A stretch of DNA of 64,000 nt from Euphorbia lathyris (taxonomy: Eukaryota; Streptophyta; Magnoliopsida; Malpighiales; Euphorbiaceae). The stretch lies in the NCBI RefSeq assembly GCF_963576675.1, contig NC_088913.1:19666001-19730000 (forward strand). Direction: 5' to 3'. The translations under genes were made by a program, and so were the position numbers. Shown piece after piece: positions 11,191 through 20,491 of the stretch. The stretch's first letter is position 1. Every line of letters begins with the position of its first letter. The notes beneath the pieces are model-generated. The model was not told the DNA's origin, searched no databases, and saw nothing but the letters and a program-made list of their open reading frames with translations.

Positions 11191-11385
11191 TCAAGGAATG
11201 CTGCGCTTGCCAGGACGATCGGCGACTTGGAGAGTTTTGTCGATGAGCTTTTTCGCTTTTCTGCTACGGATCTCAACCTTGACGCTGGAGCTCTTGTCCA
11301 TTTTTACGTACGGTTTCTTCGATTTCTTCAGCGCTCTCACCTTTGATTTTATCGACTGTACGATATTATCTAGCTGAATCGCCAT
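11191..11385 (-). CDS. Small basic protein, 64 aa; only likely host gene
   Basis: The ORF runs from ATG at 11385 to a stop at 11191 and encodes a Lys/Arg-rich protein: MAIQLDNIVQ, then SKVRALKKSKKPYVKMDKSS, then VEIRSRKAKKLIDKTL, ending RPGKRSIP. There is no signal peptide, membrane segment or transposon motif. A TATA-like element lies about 160 bases upstream, followed by a CT-rich leader, as in many plant promoters. The codons look gene-like against the A+T-rich surroundings. I believe short basic proteins of this kind are conserved in dicots, but that is from memory. A nucleic-acid-binding or scaffold role would be guesswork. Confidence 0.6.
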   Translation of the reverse strand: MAIQLDNIVQSIKSKVRALKKSKKPYVKMDKSSSVKVEIRSRKAKKLIDKTLQVADRPGKRSIP

Positions 11386-11543
11386 CTAGAATTGAAATCG
11401 AGAATATCACGCCTGGAAATCTGAAGAAATAACTTGCTATTATCTCTTATGAATCTTGCGTTTTCTTTGTTGTTGATATGAAATAGAGAGAAGAAGAAAT
11501 GAGTTATGGTTCTTTCTCTGTATATTGATTTTGGGGTTTTGAT

Positions 11544-11553
11544 GTATTTATGC
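11544..11553 (-). promoter_or_regulatory. TATA-like box for the 64-aa ORF
   Basis: On the minus strand the sequence is CATAAATACA, about 160 nt before the ATG. A pyrimidine-rich patch (TTCTTCTTCTCTCTATTT) lies between 11470 and 11495. Initiation about 30 nt below the box would give a leader of roughly 130 nt. Confidence 0.45.
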
Positions 11554-11841
11554 GCAGTGTAGCGGTTTTGTATCCGGTTTCAGGTCACTTCTGTGGATTT
11601 TAAATGGACTCCATTTTGTAATGTATTACGAGATTGCCATTTGCTGTTATATCTCTTGACCATTCTTTATGTTTAGGTTAGGATCAGATGCGTTAAATGT
11701 AGGTTATTCATTCTGATGTTGGTTTTTTTCTTTTGAGAAGAATTTATTCTGATGTTGATGATACTTAAATTTTATTTATTTATTTAAAAAAAAAACTTTG
11801 CTTCAAACCAATATGTTTTGACCCAATTGTTTATAAATTTA

Positions 11842-12229
11842 TGCCTAATACACAAATAACCCCTGAACTTGTTCAAATATTGCAACTGCCCCCTCCAACT
11901 TTCAATTGTAAGAATTTACCCCTTAAACTTGTCCAATTGTAAAACATAACCCCAAATTAAAAAAAATTTTACCCCATACTTGAAGCAGTACTTGAAGCAA
12001 CCGTAAAAATGTTTCTCCGGATTCGCATCACGCCAAAGATCTGATTATCACACTCCACGAGTGTTGCAATTTTTGTATTTTACGTGTTTTTCAATTGCAG
12101 TCCATGTCAGCAATTTGAGATTATATTTTACAATTGGACAAGTTTGAGGGGTAAATTATTACAATTGAAAGTTCAGGGGGGCAGTTGCAATATTTGGACA
12201 AGTTCAGGGGTTGTTTGTGTATTAGGCCT
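11842..12229. mobile_element. MITE with about 110-bp TIRs
   Basis: The left arm starts TGCCTAATACACAAATAACC and the right arm, reverse-complemented, reads GGCCTAATACACAAACAACC. The arms stay similar for about 110 bp (CCCCTGAACTTGTTCAAATA against CCCCTGAACTTGTCCAAATA). The flanking bases are also near-palindromic (ATAAATTTA), so the exact ends and target duplication are ambiguous. No coding capacity. Confidence 0.75.
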
Positions 12230-12258
12230 AAATTTATATAATTGTTAGTTTTAATTTT

Positions 12259-12821
12259 GGGTAATTAATTTATTAGTCCCTATATTTTGATAAAACACAT
12301 TGTTTAGTCCCTGTATTTTCAAAAACACACGGTAAAGTCCCTAACATTTTTCTCGGTGAACAGTTTAGTCCCTAACGTTTTTCTCGTTGAACTGTTTAGT
12401 CCCTACCGTTAGACTCTCATGAAGATTTTGTTAGTCAATTTGGATTTGCGTTTTTCTTTTCCTTTATTTTCCTTTTATTTAAACTCTAATGCATCTGAAA
12501 TCAACTTTGAGTGTTCTTCTTCTTGATTTTCTTCTTAATCGTTTAAATTCGTAAGCATTGGGTCTGTTCTTTTTCTTGTTCTCCATACAAATAGCTTCTT
12601 CTTCTAAATTGGATTTCCTCTTCTGAAGTTTGAAAGTAAATATTAAAGGGTAATTTAGTCATTTCCGAAGTCATAAACGGTAAAAACAAAATCTAACAAA
12701 CAGACGGAAGGACTAAACAGTTCACTAAGAAAAAGGTTAGGACCTTAACATGTGTTTTTGAAAATACAGGGACTAAACAATGTATTTTGTCAAAATATAG
12801 GACCTAATAAATTAATTACCC
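12259..12821. mobile_element. Mutator-type MITE with 9-bp target duplication
   Basis: The termini GGGTAATTAATTTATTAG and CTAATAAATTAATTACCC form an inverted repeat that extends through TAGTCCCTGTATTTTCAAAA-type sequence. It is flanked by the exact 9-bp repeat TTTAATTTT (12250-12258 and 12822-12830), which is diagnostic of Mutator-like elements. The left arm also holds two short internal repeats of the GTTTAGTCCCTAACG type. Confidence 0.88.
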
Positions 12822-12830
12822 TTTAATTTT

Positions 12831-13360
12831 TAATAATCTCTCCTTTCATAATAATAAAAAAATAAATTAGTCTTTACCAAAAAAAAAAAATAGTCAATTT
12901 GAATCATTATTTTTTTGAAAAAAGTTAATTTGAATTATTTATTGTATCGTAGTAAAATATTTGAATAAATTTTAAAAATATTAGTACTATACTTTCTAAT
13001 ATTTCAAGATAGCAACCGACAATGTCGGTTGTCTATAGAGAAATTTATTCGAATAAACTAATCAGATATCTTATATAAAAAAATCAAAATATATAAAAAG
13101 ACCATAGTCATTTAGGAAATTAAATGCACAATTTTATCCAAGAAACTCTTATTTATTTTTCCAACGGCATTGTATTAAAAAAATTCATTAATTTCAAATT
13201 AATTTAATATATTTTGTTGTTACCAAATATAGCTCAATTGTTACTTTTTTTAATTTCAGAAGTAGAACGTTGGGTGTTACAATCTTCCTCTTATAAAAAA
13301 TATCAAAATACATTTATTTATTTATTTATATTATGCATAATACATTAAAAGATATAGTTA
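12831..13360. other. A+T-rich intergenic sequence
   Basis: No gene seen. A small perfect palindrome, CAACCGACAATGTCGGTTG, lies near 13014-13032; its meaning is unknown. Confidence 0.4.
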
Positions 13361-13909
13361 ATTTTTTTTTTTTAAATAATGCCAAGTTTTATTAACTTAA
13401 ATAAGATGAAGGAATATTGCTAAGAAATAGTGGTGGACATGCTCACTCATCCCGAACAGATATAGAATTGACCACTTTTGCTAGAGCATCGTTGAACATT
13501 TAATAAAGGATATAGAGCACTGATCTAAATCTCGTAATAAACGGATACAATCAGAAATAATGTGAACTAAATACAAATGACCTTCTAAACCCATTTGAAT
13601 TGTCTTAACTATGACGAGACAATCCGACTGAATTTGAATTTTCTCACTGGGGCGATGCATCTTAATCCAACTTAAAGCTTCTTTGATAACCATGACATCG
13701 GTTAGCTGAGGACTGAGATTTCCTTGAAAAACTCTCATCTTAGCTAGAATGCATTCTCTAGAGTGATTACTTAACGATGTCATAGATGGAAAAAGAACTT
13801 TTGATGCGAAAATTGAAAAGAAAAGAAGAAACTTGTCAGATGACAAGACCCATATCCATTGAACATCAACGGAGATGAAAGAACTCTGAATTCCCCTTTT
13901 AATCAACAT
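13361..13909 (-). pseudogene. LINE-E 3' fragment with RNase H
   Basis: A minus-strand open frame holds an RNase H-like segment: LTDVMVIKEALSWIKMH, then KIQIQSDCLVIVKTIQMG, then ISDCIRLLRD. These correspond to the EA helix and the SD catalytic region of plant LINE RNase H. The fragment ends at a T-run on the plus strand (13362-13373), the poly(A) of a minus-strand LINE. It is diverged from LINE-A and LINE-B. The N-terminal 40 residues are probably non-homologous read-through. Confidence 0.7.
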
Positions 13910-14188
13910 TGTTTAACTCATCTTCTTATCTATTGGCATTTTTCTGTTTTTCTTCCATCTGAATCAATAGTGCAGCGGATTAAAGAGAATCAGAGAATCA
14001 TCCCTAGGAGACCAAATGAAAGCTCTAATTTGATAAGGTGTTATGCACAAGAATTTTCAATCTTTTTTACTTTTCATATATTTAAAACTTTATTGAATAA
14101 TCTTTATATATATATATAAACTGTGTATAATTTGACATGAATTAAAATATGACAATGTGATTTATTAATTTAATATGGAATTTTTTTT

Positions 14189-14646
14189 AGAGAAAACGAA
14201 ACTTATTACGAAGAGTAAAAAGGATAACTACCAAGAGTAGTAGCTAACCAACTAGGACTAGCAGTAGAAAATAACCTGATAGCATTGGAATTAGAATGAC
14301 GAGCAACAATGTGAGATGCATCATTTAACTAAGTAGAAAACAATACTTTAACATTGTGTCTATTACTAATAAAATCACTACATTCTTGAATAACCTCCCT
14401 CCCCTATAGTATCATAAATATATTGTAGAAACTATTGACAATTGATTAAGCGTCGGTTTCAAATTTTACTATTCTGTTTTGGATTGACAAAGCCCAGGCG
14501 ATGTAATTTCGAGGCGCGACAGCTTCAACAATCTTGGTGTCCACAAACCTTCAAATCAATTGATATGGAAAGCGATAAAGCTACCATCCTCATTGCGCAC
14601 AACAGCTCCAAAACCTGTCATGCCCATGTCCTGAAACCGAACATCA
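14189..14646 (-). pseudogene. LINE-D RNase H domain
   Basis: Minus strand, in mixed frames: GMTGFGAVVRNEDGSFIA is the start of the RNase H fold, and DASHIVARHSNSNAI near the end is the H-x-x-A region. Several stops and frameshifts separate them. The 5' side is cut by the Copia-1 insertion at 14647. Confidence 0.75.
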
Positions 14647-14871
14647 TGTTGGATCAAGTAAATAAACTTTCACAGGTAACAGAGGAAGAGTATAATTGTT
14701 GGAAGAAATTCTCTTCTCTTACTACTTGTATTGATAGGTATTTATAGATTACAAACATGACTCTTAGTAAACAACATTAACTCTCTATAAATACAGATAC
14801 ATAAATGACTATTGGATAATACACTGAACCACATTAAAGACTCTATTAATTATAAGTTTATTATTTCAACA
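14647..14871 (-). repeat. Copia-1 3' LTR
   Basis: 225 bp. It matches the 5' LTR with two base differences seen by eye, but lacks a 48-bp segment present there. Confidence 0.93.
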
Positions 14872-14881
14872 CACCCCCTTA
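14872..14881 (-). promoter_or_regulatory. Copia-1 polypurine tract
   Basis: The minus strand reads AAGGGGGTG directly before the 3' LTR, the expected primer for plus-strand synthesis. Confidence 0.8.
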
Positions 14882-14895
14882 AACTTATAATTTTT

Positions 14896-17800
14896 TTATC
14901 CCTTAGTAACACCAAGAACAGCTCTCAATCTGCTGAAATCTTCCAACTTCAAAGCTTTAGTAAAAATATCCGCAACTTGATCTTTGGATGGTACATGCTT
15001 GAGTTGAATTTCTTTCCTTCCAATGCATTCTCTAATAAAGTGATACTTGGTGTCAATGTGTTTGCTTCTATCATGAAAGATTGGATTTTTAGCCAACGCA
15101 ATAGCTGACTTATTATCAACAAAAACATCAGTTGCTCCATCTAGAGAAAACTTCAAACTTTTTAACATCCGTCTCAACCATATTGCATGACAAACACAAG
15201 AAGCTGCTGCAACATACTCTGCTTCACATGTTGAAAGTGTAACAATTGCTTGTTTCTTAGAACTCCAAGCAAAAACAGCAGTTCCCATAAAAAACACAAA
15301 ACCAGTTGTGCTTTTTCTATCATCAACATCTCCTCCCCAATCACTATCGCTGAATCCATACAATCTGAAATTGTTCTGGGAAGAATAAAATAAACCATAA
15401 TCCAGTGTACCTTTGATGTATCTAAGTATTCGTTTTGCTGCCTCCATATGAGTTAAAGTTGGAACCTCCATGTAACGACTAATGAGTCCAACTCCATATA
15501 AGATATCTGGCCTTGTACATGTCAAAAATCTCAGCCTTCCAACCAACCTTCTAAACAAAGTTGGATTCACCTTTTCTTCATCATCATGCTTTGACAACTT
15601 ATTTCGACAATCCACTGGCGTAGAAGCTGAATTGCATTTATCCATCTTGAATTCTTTTAAAATAGCTTCTGCATATGACTTCTGAGACAAAAAGACACCT
15701 TCATCACTTTGCTTAACTTCAATGCCCAAATAATATGACATCAGCCCCAAATCCGTCATCTCATAATTATTTGTCATCAACTTCTTAAATTCTTCAATCA
15801 TCTTTTGATCAGATCCTGTGAAAATTAAATCATCAACATACAAGCATACATACATTATTTTTCCATCCTCATTCTCCTTGATATACAAAGCATGCTCATA
15901 TGGACATCTTGTGAAGCCATTCTTCTGGAAATAATCATCGATGCAAGAATACCAAGCCCTTGGAGCTTGCTTAAGGCCATACAAAGCCTTTTTTAACTTC
16001 AGCACCTTATCTTCTTGCCCTTTCACAGTATAACCCAATGGTTGATTGACATAAACTTCTTCTTCAAGAGTTCCATTTAAGAATGCTGATTTGACATCCA
16101 TTTGGTGAATTTTCCATCCTTGTTAAGCTACCAAAGAAATAACTAATCGAATTGTCTCGATTCGAGCCACCGGAGCAAAAACTTCTTCATAATCAATTCC
16201 GACCTTTTGAGAAAAACCTTTTGCAACAAGGCGAGCTTTATACTTCTCCACTTTTCCTTTGGCATTTTTCTTTATTTTGAAAATCCACTTCACTGCTACT
16301 GCTTTTTTTCCCTTTGGCAATGTTGTCAATTCCCAAGTGTCATTCTTCTTTATGGAATTTATTTCTTCATCCATTGCTTGTCTCCATTTCTTTTCCTGAA
16401 CAGCTTCTTCAAATTGTACAGGTTCTGTATCAGCAAACAAACAGAATGAAGTAGCGTTATCTACTTCTTCAGTTTCTGCATAAATCTCACTCAAGCTTCT
16501 CATTCGAGGCTGCCTTTTTGATGAACTTTCTGGGGATGAGTCTGTCACATTTGTCTGAGATGTGGAAGGTGAATTCGGTGGCGTGATAATTACATCTTCA
16601 TTTTGACCTGCAAAATCATCATCATATACAGGAAGAAAATCATAATTTTCATCTTCTGGAATCTTCCAATTCCAAGAGTTTTCTTCTTGAAATTCTGCAT
16701 CTCTACTTATCACAACTTTTCCATTCCGAGGATTATAAAATTTATAACCTTTGGAATTTTTTGCATAGCCAATAAACACCATTTTCTCACTTTTATCATC
16801 CAATTTGCTTCTCAATTCGTCAGCAACATGAACATAACCAAGACAACCAAATACTTTTACATGAGAAATATTTGGTTTCATTCCACACCATGCTTCATTA
16901 GGGGTCTTTTGCAGAAGCTTCTTTGAAGGACTTCTATTATTTAAATAGACTGCACATGTTACTGCTTCTACCCAAAATTCTTTTGGCATACCTTTGCACT
17001 TCATCATGCTTCGGGTCATGTTAAGAATGGTTCTATTTTTCCGTTCCACGACACCATTTTGTTGAGGAGATCTTGGAACAGTAAGCAATCGATGAACACC
17101 ATTATAATCACAGAACTGATTGAATTTCTCAGATGTGAATTCTCCTCCTCGATCAGTTCGCAATGATTGAATCTTCAAGCCGCTTTCATTCTCAACTAGT
17201 GCTTTAAAATTTTTAAACACTTCAAATGCTTCAGATTTTGCCTTCAAAAAATAAACCCATGTTTTCCGAGTATAATCATCAATAAATAATAAGAAATACC
17301 GGCTTCCTCCATGTGAACTCGGATTAATGGGACCACAAATATCTGCATGCACCAATTCAAGTGGCTTTGATGTGCTTGACAAAGACTCCTTTGGGAAACT
17401 CCTTCTGGATTGCTTCTCGTACATACATCCTTCACAAATCTGATTGGGATGATTTATAGAAGGTAATCCATGCACCATTTGTTGCTTGCACATTTGATCC
17501 AGTCCACCAAAATTCAAGTGACCCATCCTGAGATGCCACAACCATGCAGAATCTGACGAAGCTTTCAAACACATAGGACGATCAGTGCTGATTTTTAATT
17601 TGAACATCTTGTTTGCAGACATAGGAACTTTTGCAATAATTTTTTTCTTTCCTTCTTTCATAACCAGCCCATTCCTGTTCATCTCCACCTCATAACCTTT
17701 CTCCAAAAGTTGTCCAATACTCAAAATATTGGATTTCAAAGTTGGAACATAATAAACATGAGAAATAAATTGATGATCTCCATTCTTCAGTTTGATAAGA

Positions 17801-18357
17801 ATGTCACCGCTTCCCACAACTGGAACTTTTGTTTTGTCACCGAAAGAAATACTTCCTTTCTTAGATTCATCAAGCTTATAAAAAAGTTCTTTATTTCGCG
17901 TCATATGATTGCTTGCTCCCGAGTCTAGATACCAAGACTCCTTGCTCCTTGCTTCATCTTCGCTACATGTCAGTAACAAAGTTGATTCTTCATCGTCCGC
18001 CTCGACAAAATTGGCATGTTCGTCTTTAAAAGGTTCAGATTTGCACTCAGCAGCATAATGCCCAAATTCTTGACAATTGTAACATTGCACACGAGATTTA
18101 TCACGAGCATGCCAATTATTTCCATGGCCTTGGAAATTGTTGCCTCTACCACGTCCTCTTGCATTCCATTGCTGATTATTTGTGGCTTCATTATTGTGGA
18201 AATTTCTGCCACCTCTACCTCTTCCATTATATCCACGATTCCAGCCACGGCCTCTACCTCTTGATCTTCCTCTTCCTCTTCCTCTTCCTCTTCCATATCC
18301 ACCTTCAAATTGCTTCTTTTCTTTTTTATCATTCAAATCTAGTTTCGCCTGCAACAC
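14896..18357 (-). pseudogene. Copia-1 pol (NC, protease, integrase, RT, RNase H) with one internal stop
   Basis: In order: an Arg/Gly-rich tract ([15 protein letters not shown]); zinc knuckle [14 protein letters not shown] (CX2CX4HX4C); protease [15 protein letters not shown]-pre-integrase [11 protein letters not shown]; integrase core with [15 protein letters not shown] and [13 protein letters not shown] with [33 protein letters not shown] and YVDDL; RNase H with DSDWGGD, STCEAEY and HIDTKYHFIRE. The frame is open over about 1,150 codons except for one TAA at 16123-16125, between the two conserved RT blocks. The frame continues in register after it. The element could not make a full polyprotein without readthrough. 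Confidence 0.93.
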
Positions 18358-19046
18358 CTGAGCGACAGGTTCTTCTCTATTTTTTAATCTCTCCTAATGG
18401 GCTTGTAACGAACCCAAGAGTTGATCTACAGACATAGTCTCCAGATCTTTTGATTCTTCAATGGCAGTCACCACGTAATCAAATTTCTGAGTCAAAGAAC
18501 GAAGGATATTTTCTATCATAAGAACATCCTCCATTTTTTCTCCATATCCAATTTGTTGGATCAAATAAATAAACTTTCAAAGGTAACAGAGGAAGAGTAT
18601 AATTGATGGAAGAAAATTCTCTTCAACTGATTGACAATTACCAAAGTTCTATTAAAGAACTCATCAATTTTCTCTGACTCTTTCATCTTGAGTTTCTCAT
18701 ACTCACTTCTCAAGGTTTGCAAACGCACCTTGACTACTTTATCTTTCCCCTTAAAGGAATTTTCGAGAATCTCCCAGGCCTCCTTTGCTGTTGTTGCAGT
18801 CAAAATTTTCACGAACATATTCTCATCCAGACACATGTGGATTAGAGAGAGTGCTTGTTGGTCTTTCTTCCTTTTCACTTTTTGAGCATTCGTCAATTCC
18901 TCCTCATTCTCTGGTTGATAATATCCAGTTTCTACCATTTCCCATACATCTTGGGAACCTAACAAAGCCTTCATTCTAATGCACCAATTATCATAGTTTT
19001 CCTTTGATAATTGTGGATATTTGTATGGGATCATTCCATTCATCAT
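18358..19046 (-). pseudogene. Copia-1 gag, disrupted by an LTR-derived fragment
   Basis: Starts [21 protein letters not shown]. The DUF4219/UBN2-type capsid region follows ([35 protein letters not shown]). After VNQLKR the frame enters a 71-bp stretch identical or nearly so to the start of this element's LTR, and stops. Gag resumes beyond it (GYGEKMEDV). Because 71 is 2 modulo 3, the fragment shifts the frame; the two gag parts are in register without it. A further TAG lies at 18394-18396, shortly before the basic Gly/Arg region. Confidence 0.88.
18554..18624 (-). repeat. LTR fragment inserted in Copia-1 gag
   Basis: 71 bp matching the TGTTGG end of the Copia-1 LTR. The match extends a few bases past the LTR end into the CCAATT that precedes it in the element (LTR/PBS junction). 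This points to template switching during reverse transcription rather than an ordinary insertion. Confidence 0.85.
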
Positions 19047-19063
19047 TGTAGAGAATTTTTGCT

Positions 19064-19076
19064 GGCTCTGATACCA
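19064..19076 (-). promoter_or_regulatory. Copia-1 primer-binding site
   Basis: The minus strand reads TGGTATCAGAGCC, three bases inside the 5' LTR. It is complementary to the 3' end of plant initiator tRNA-Met. Confidence 0.9.
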
Positions 19077-19079
19077 ATT

Positions 19080-19352
19080 TGTTGGATCAAATAAATAAAC
19101 TTTCACAGGTAACAGAGGAAGAGTATAATTGTTGGAAGAAATTCTCTTCTCTTACTACTTGTATTGATAGGTATTTATAGATTACAAACATGACTCTTAG
19201 TAAACAACATTAACTCTCTATAAATACAGATACAGACATAGATACAGAAATGACTCTTGGACACTCTATAAATACAGATACAGAAATGACTATTGGATAA
19301 TACACTGAACCACATTAAAGACTCTATTAATTATAAGTTTATTATTTCAACA
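19080..19352 (-). repeat. Copia-1 5' LTR, 48 bp longer than its partner
   Basis: 273 bp. The extra 48 bp come from a direct repeat of CTCTATAAATACAGATACA and neighbouring bases. Either a duplication arose here or the 3' LTR lost one copy. Confidence 0.93.
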
Positions 19353-19368
19353 CATCATCCACATTACA

Positions 19369-19579
19369 TGTTAAGTAAGTTAAAATATAGGTGCTGTTTG
19401 TGTATTTTACCATACAGCTAATTGACAGCTAATTAATTTTTTATTGTTGTATTCTATAAATAGGAAAGATAGTTGTAGGTTTTAGGTACTTTTCATTTTT
19501 CTCCTGTAAATTGATTTCTTCTTTCCTTCTCTTTTTCATTAATAAAGACTTCTTCTTCTCTACTTCTTTATTATCAAGA
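19369..19579 (+). repeat. Copia-2 5' LTR
   Basis: 211 bp. It carries a TATA box (CTATAAATAGG near 19454) and an AATAAAG polyadenylation-type signal near 19550, giving the U3-R-U5 layout. Confidence 0.93.
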
Positions 19580-19591
19580 TGGTATCAGAGC
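19580..19591 (+). promoter_or_regulatory. Copia-2 primer-binding site
   Basis: TGGTATCAGAGC, complementary to initiator tRNA-Met, directly abuts the LTR. Confidence 0.9.
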
Positions 19592-19666
19592 TTTGATATT
19601 CTTTTCTTCCGCACATCTTCTTTCAATTTCTCTTTACTTTTTCAATTTCTATTTTTAATCACAATC

Positions 19667-20491
19667 ATGGCAAATCGCCGTGTTGACGAATCGAGTCCCT
19701 ATTATCTTCATCCTAGCAAAAATCCTTCTGTTGTTCTTGTATCACCAGTCCTGGCTAATTCAGGGAAGAATTATCATTCTTGGAGAAGAAACGTGAAGAT
19801 GGCTTTACTTTCAAAGAATAAACTGGATTTCATAGATGGAACCATCGAGAAACTCGTTCCTGGAGATCCCCACTTCGCCGCCTGGAGACGCTGCAATAAT
19901 ATGGTACTTTCTTGGTTAATTCGTTCTTTAGATTCTTCTGTTGCTCAATCGGTTGGATGGATTGATGATGCTAAAGATCTGTGGGATAATCTGAAAGAAA
20001 ATTTTTGTCAATCGGATGTTTATCGTATTGCTGATTTACAATCTGAGATTTATTCTGTTAGTCAAGGTGCTCATACTGTTACTGAATATCTTGCTTCTGT
20101 GCAATTATTATGGGATGAATTTCTTAGTTTGAAGCCTCTTCCTGCTTGTATTTGTCAAGGGTGTGTTTGTGATTTGGCTAGTGCTGTTCAACGCAATCAA
20201 AATTCTAGTCAGGTGATTGCTTTCTTGAAAGGCTTAAACAGTTCTTTTTCAACCATTAAGTCACAAATTATGGTGATTGATCCTTTACCCTCTCTAAACA
20301 AGGTTTTTTCATTGATTTTACAACATGAAAGGGAATTTGTTTTGCAAAATCAAGAAGTGCTCAAGCAAGATCTTGTGGCTTATGTTCGTAATAACAATAA
20401 TACTTCTGCACAATATAGTAACAATAACAAATCATCTAGTTCTCAAAGGCCATTCTTCCCTAATGGTTTGTTCTTACTGTGGTTTTCATAA
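19667..20491 (+). pseudogene. Copia-2 gag
   Basis: The start chosen is ATGGCAAATCGC, the first Met of the frame after the PBS that opens a gag-like N-terminus (MANRRVDESSPYYLHPSKNP). The gag_3/UBN2-type capsid follows: SGKNYHSWRRNVKMALLSKN, SWLIRSLDSSV, DLWDNLKENFCQ, FLKGLNSSF. An Asn/Ser-rich linker leads to the zinc-knuckle region, but the frame shifts near 20455-20470 just before the knuckle. The gag frame ends LLWFS while pol continues in the next frame. In relatives gag and pol are one frame, so this is probably a one-base indel. Confidence 0.88.

Larger units (their letters stand above)
14647..19352 (-). mobile_element. Copia-1, complete Ty1/copia element with broken gag-pol
   Basis: The LTRs (14647-14871 and 19080-19352) have TGTTG...CAACA ends and flank a gag-pol unit on the minus strand. 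The 5-bp target duplication CATCA is exact (14642-14646 and 19353-19357). The PBS for initiator tRNA-Met and the purine tract are in the expected places. Domain order is gag, zinc knuckle, protease, integrase, RT, RNase H. It sits inside LINE-D. Confidence 0.95.

Noticed and set aside
16207..16926. Plus-strand ORFs of 80-107 codons over Copia-1
   Set aside because: They are antisense shadows of the integrase and RT frame.
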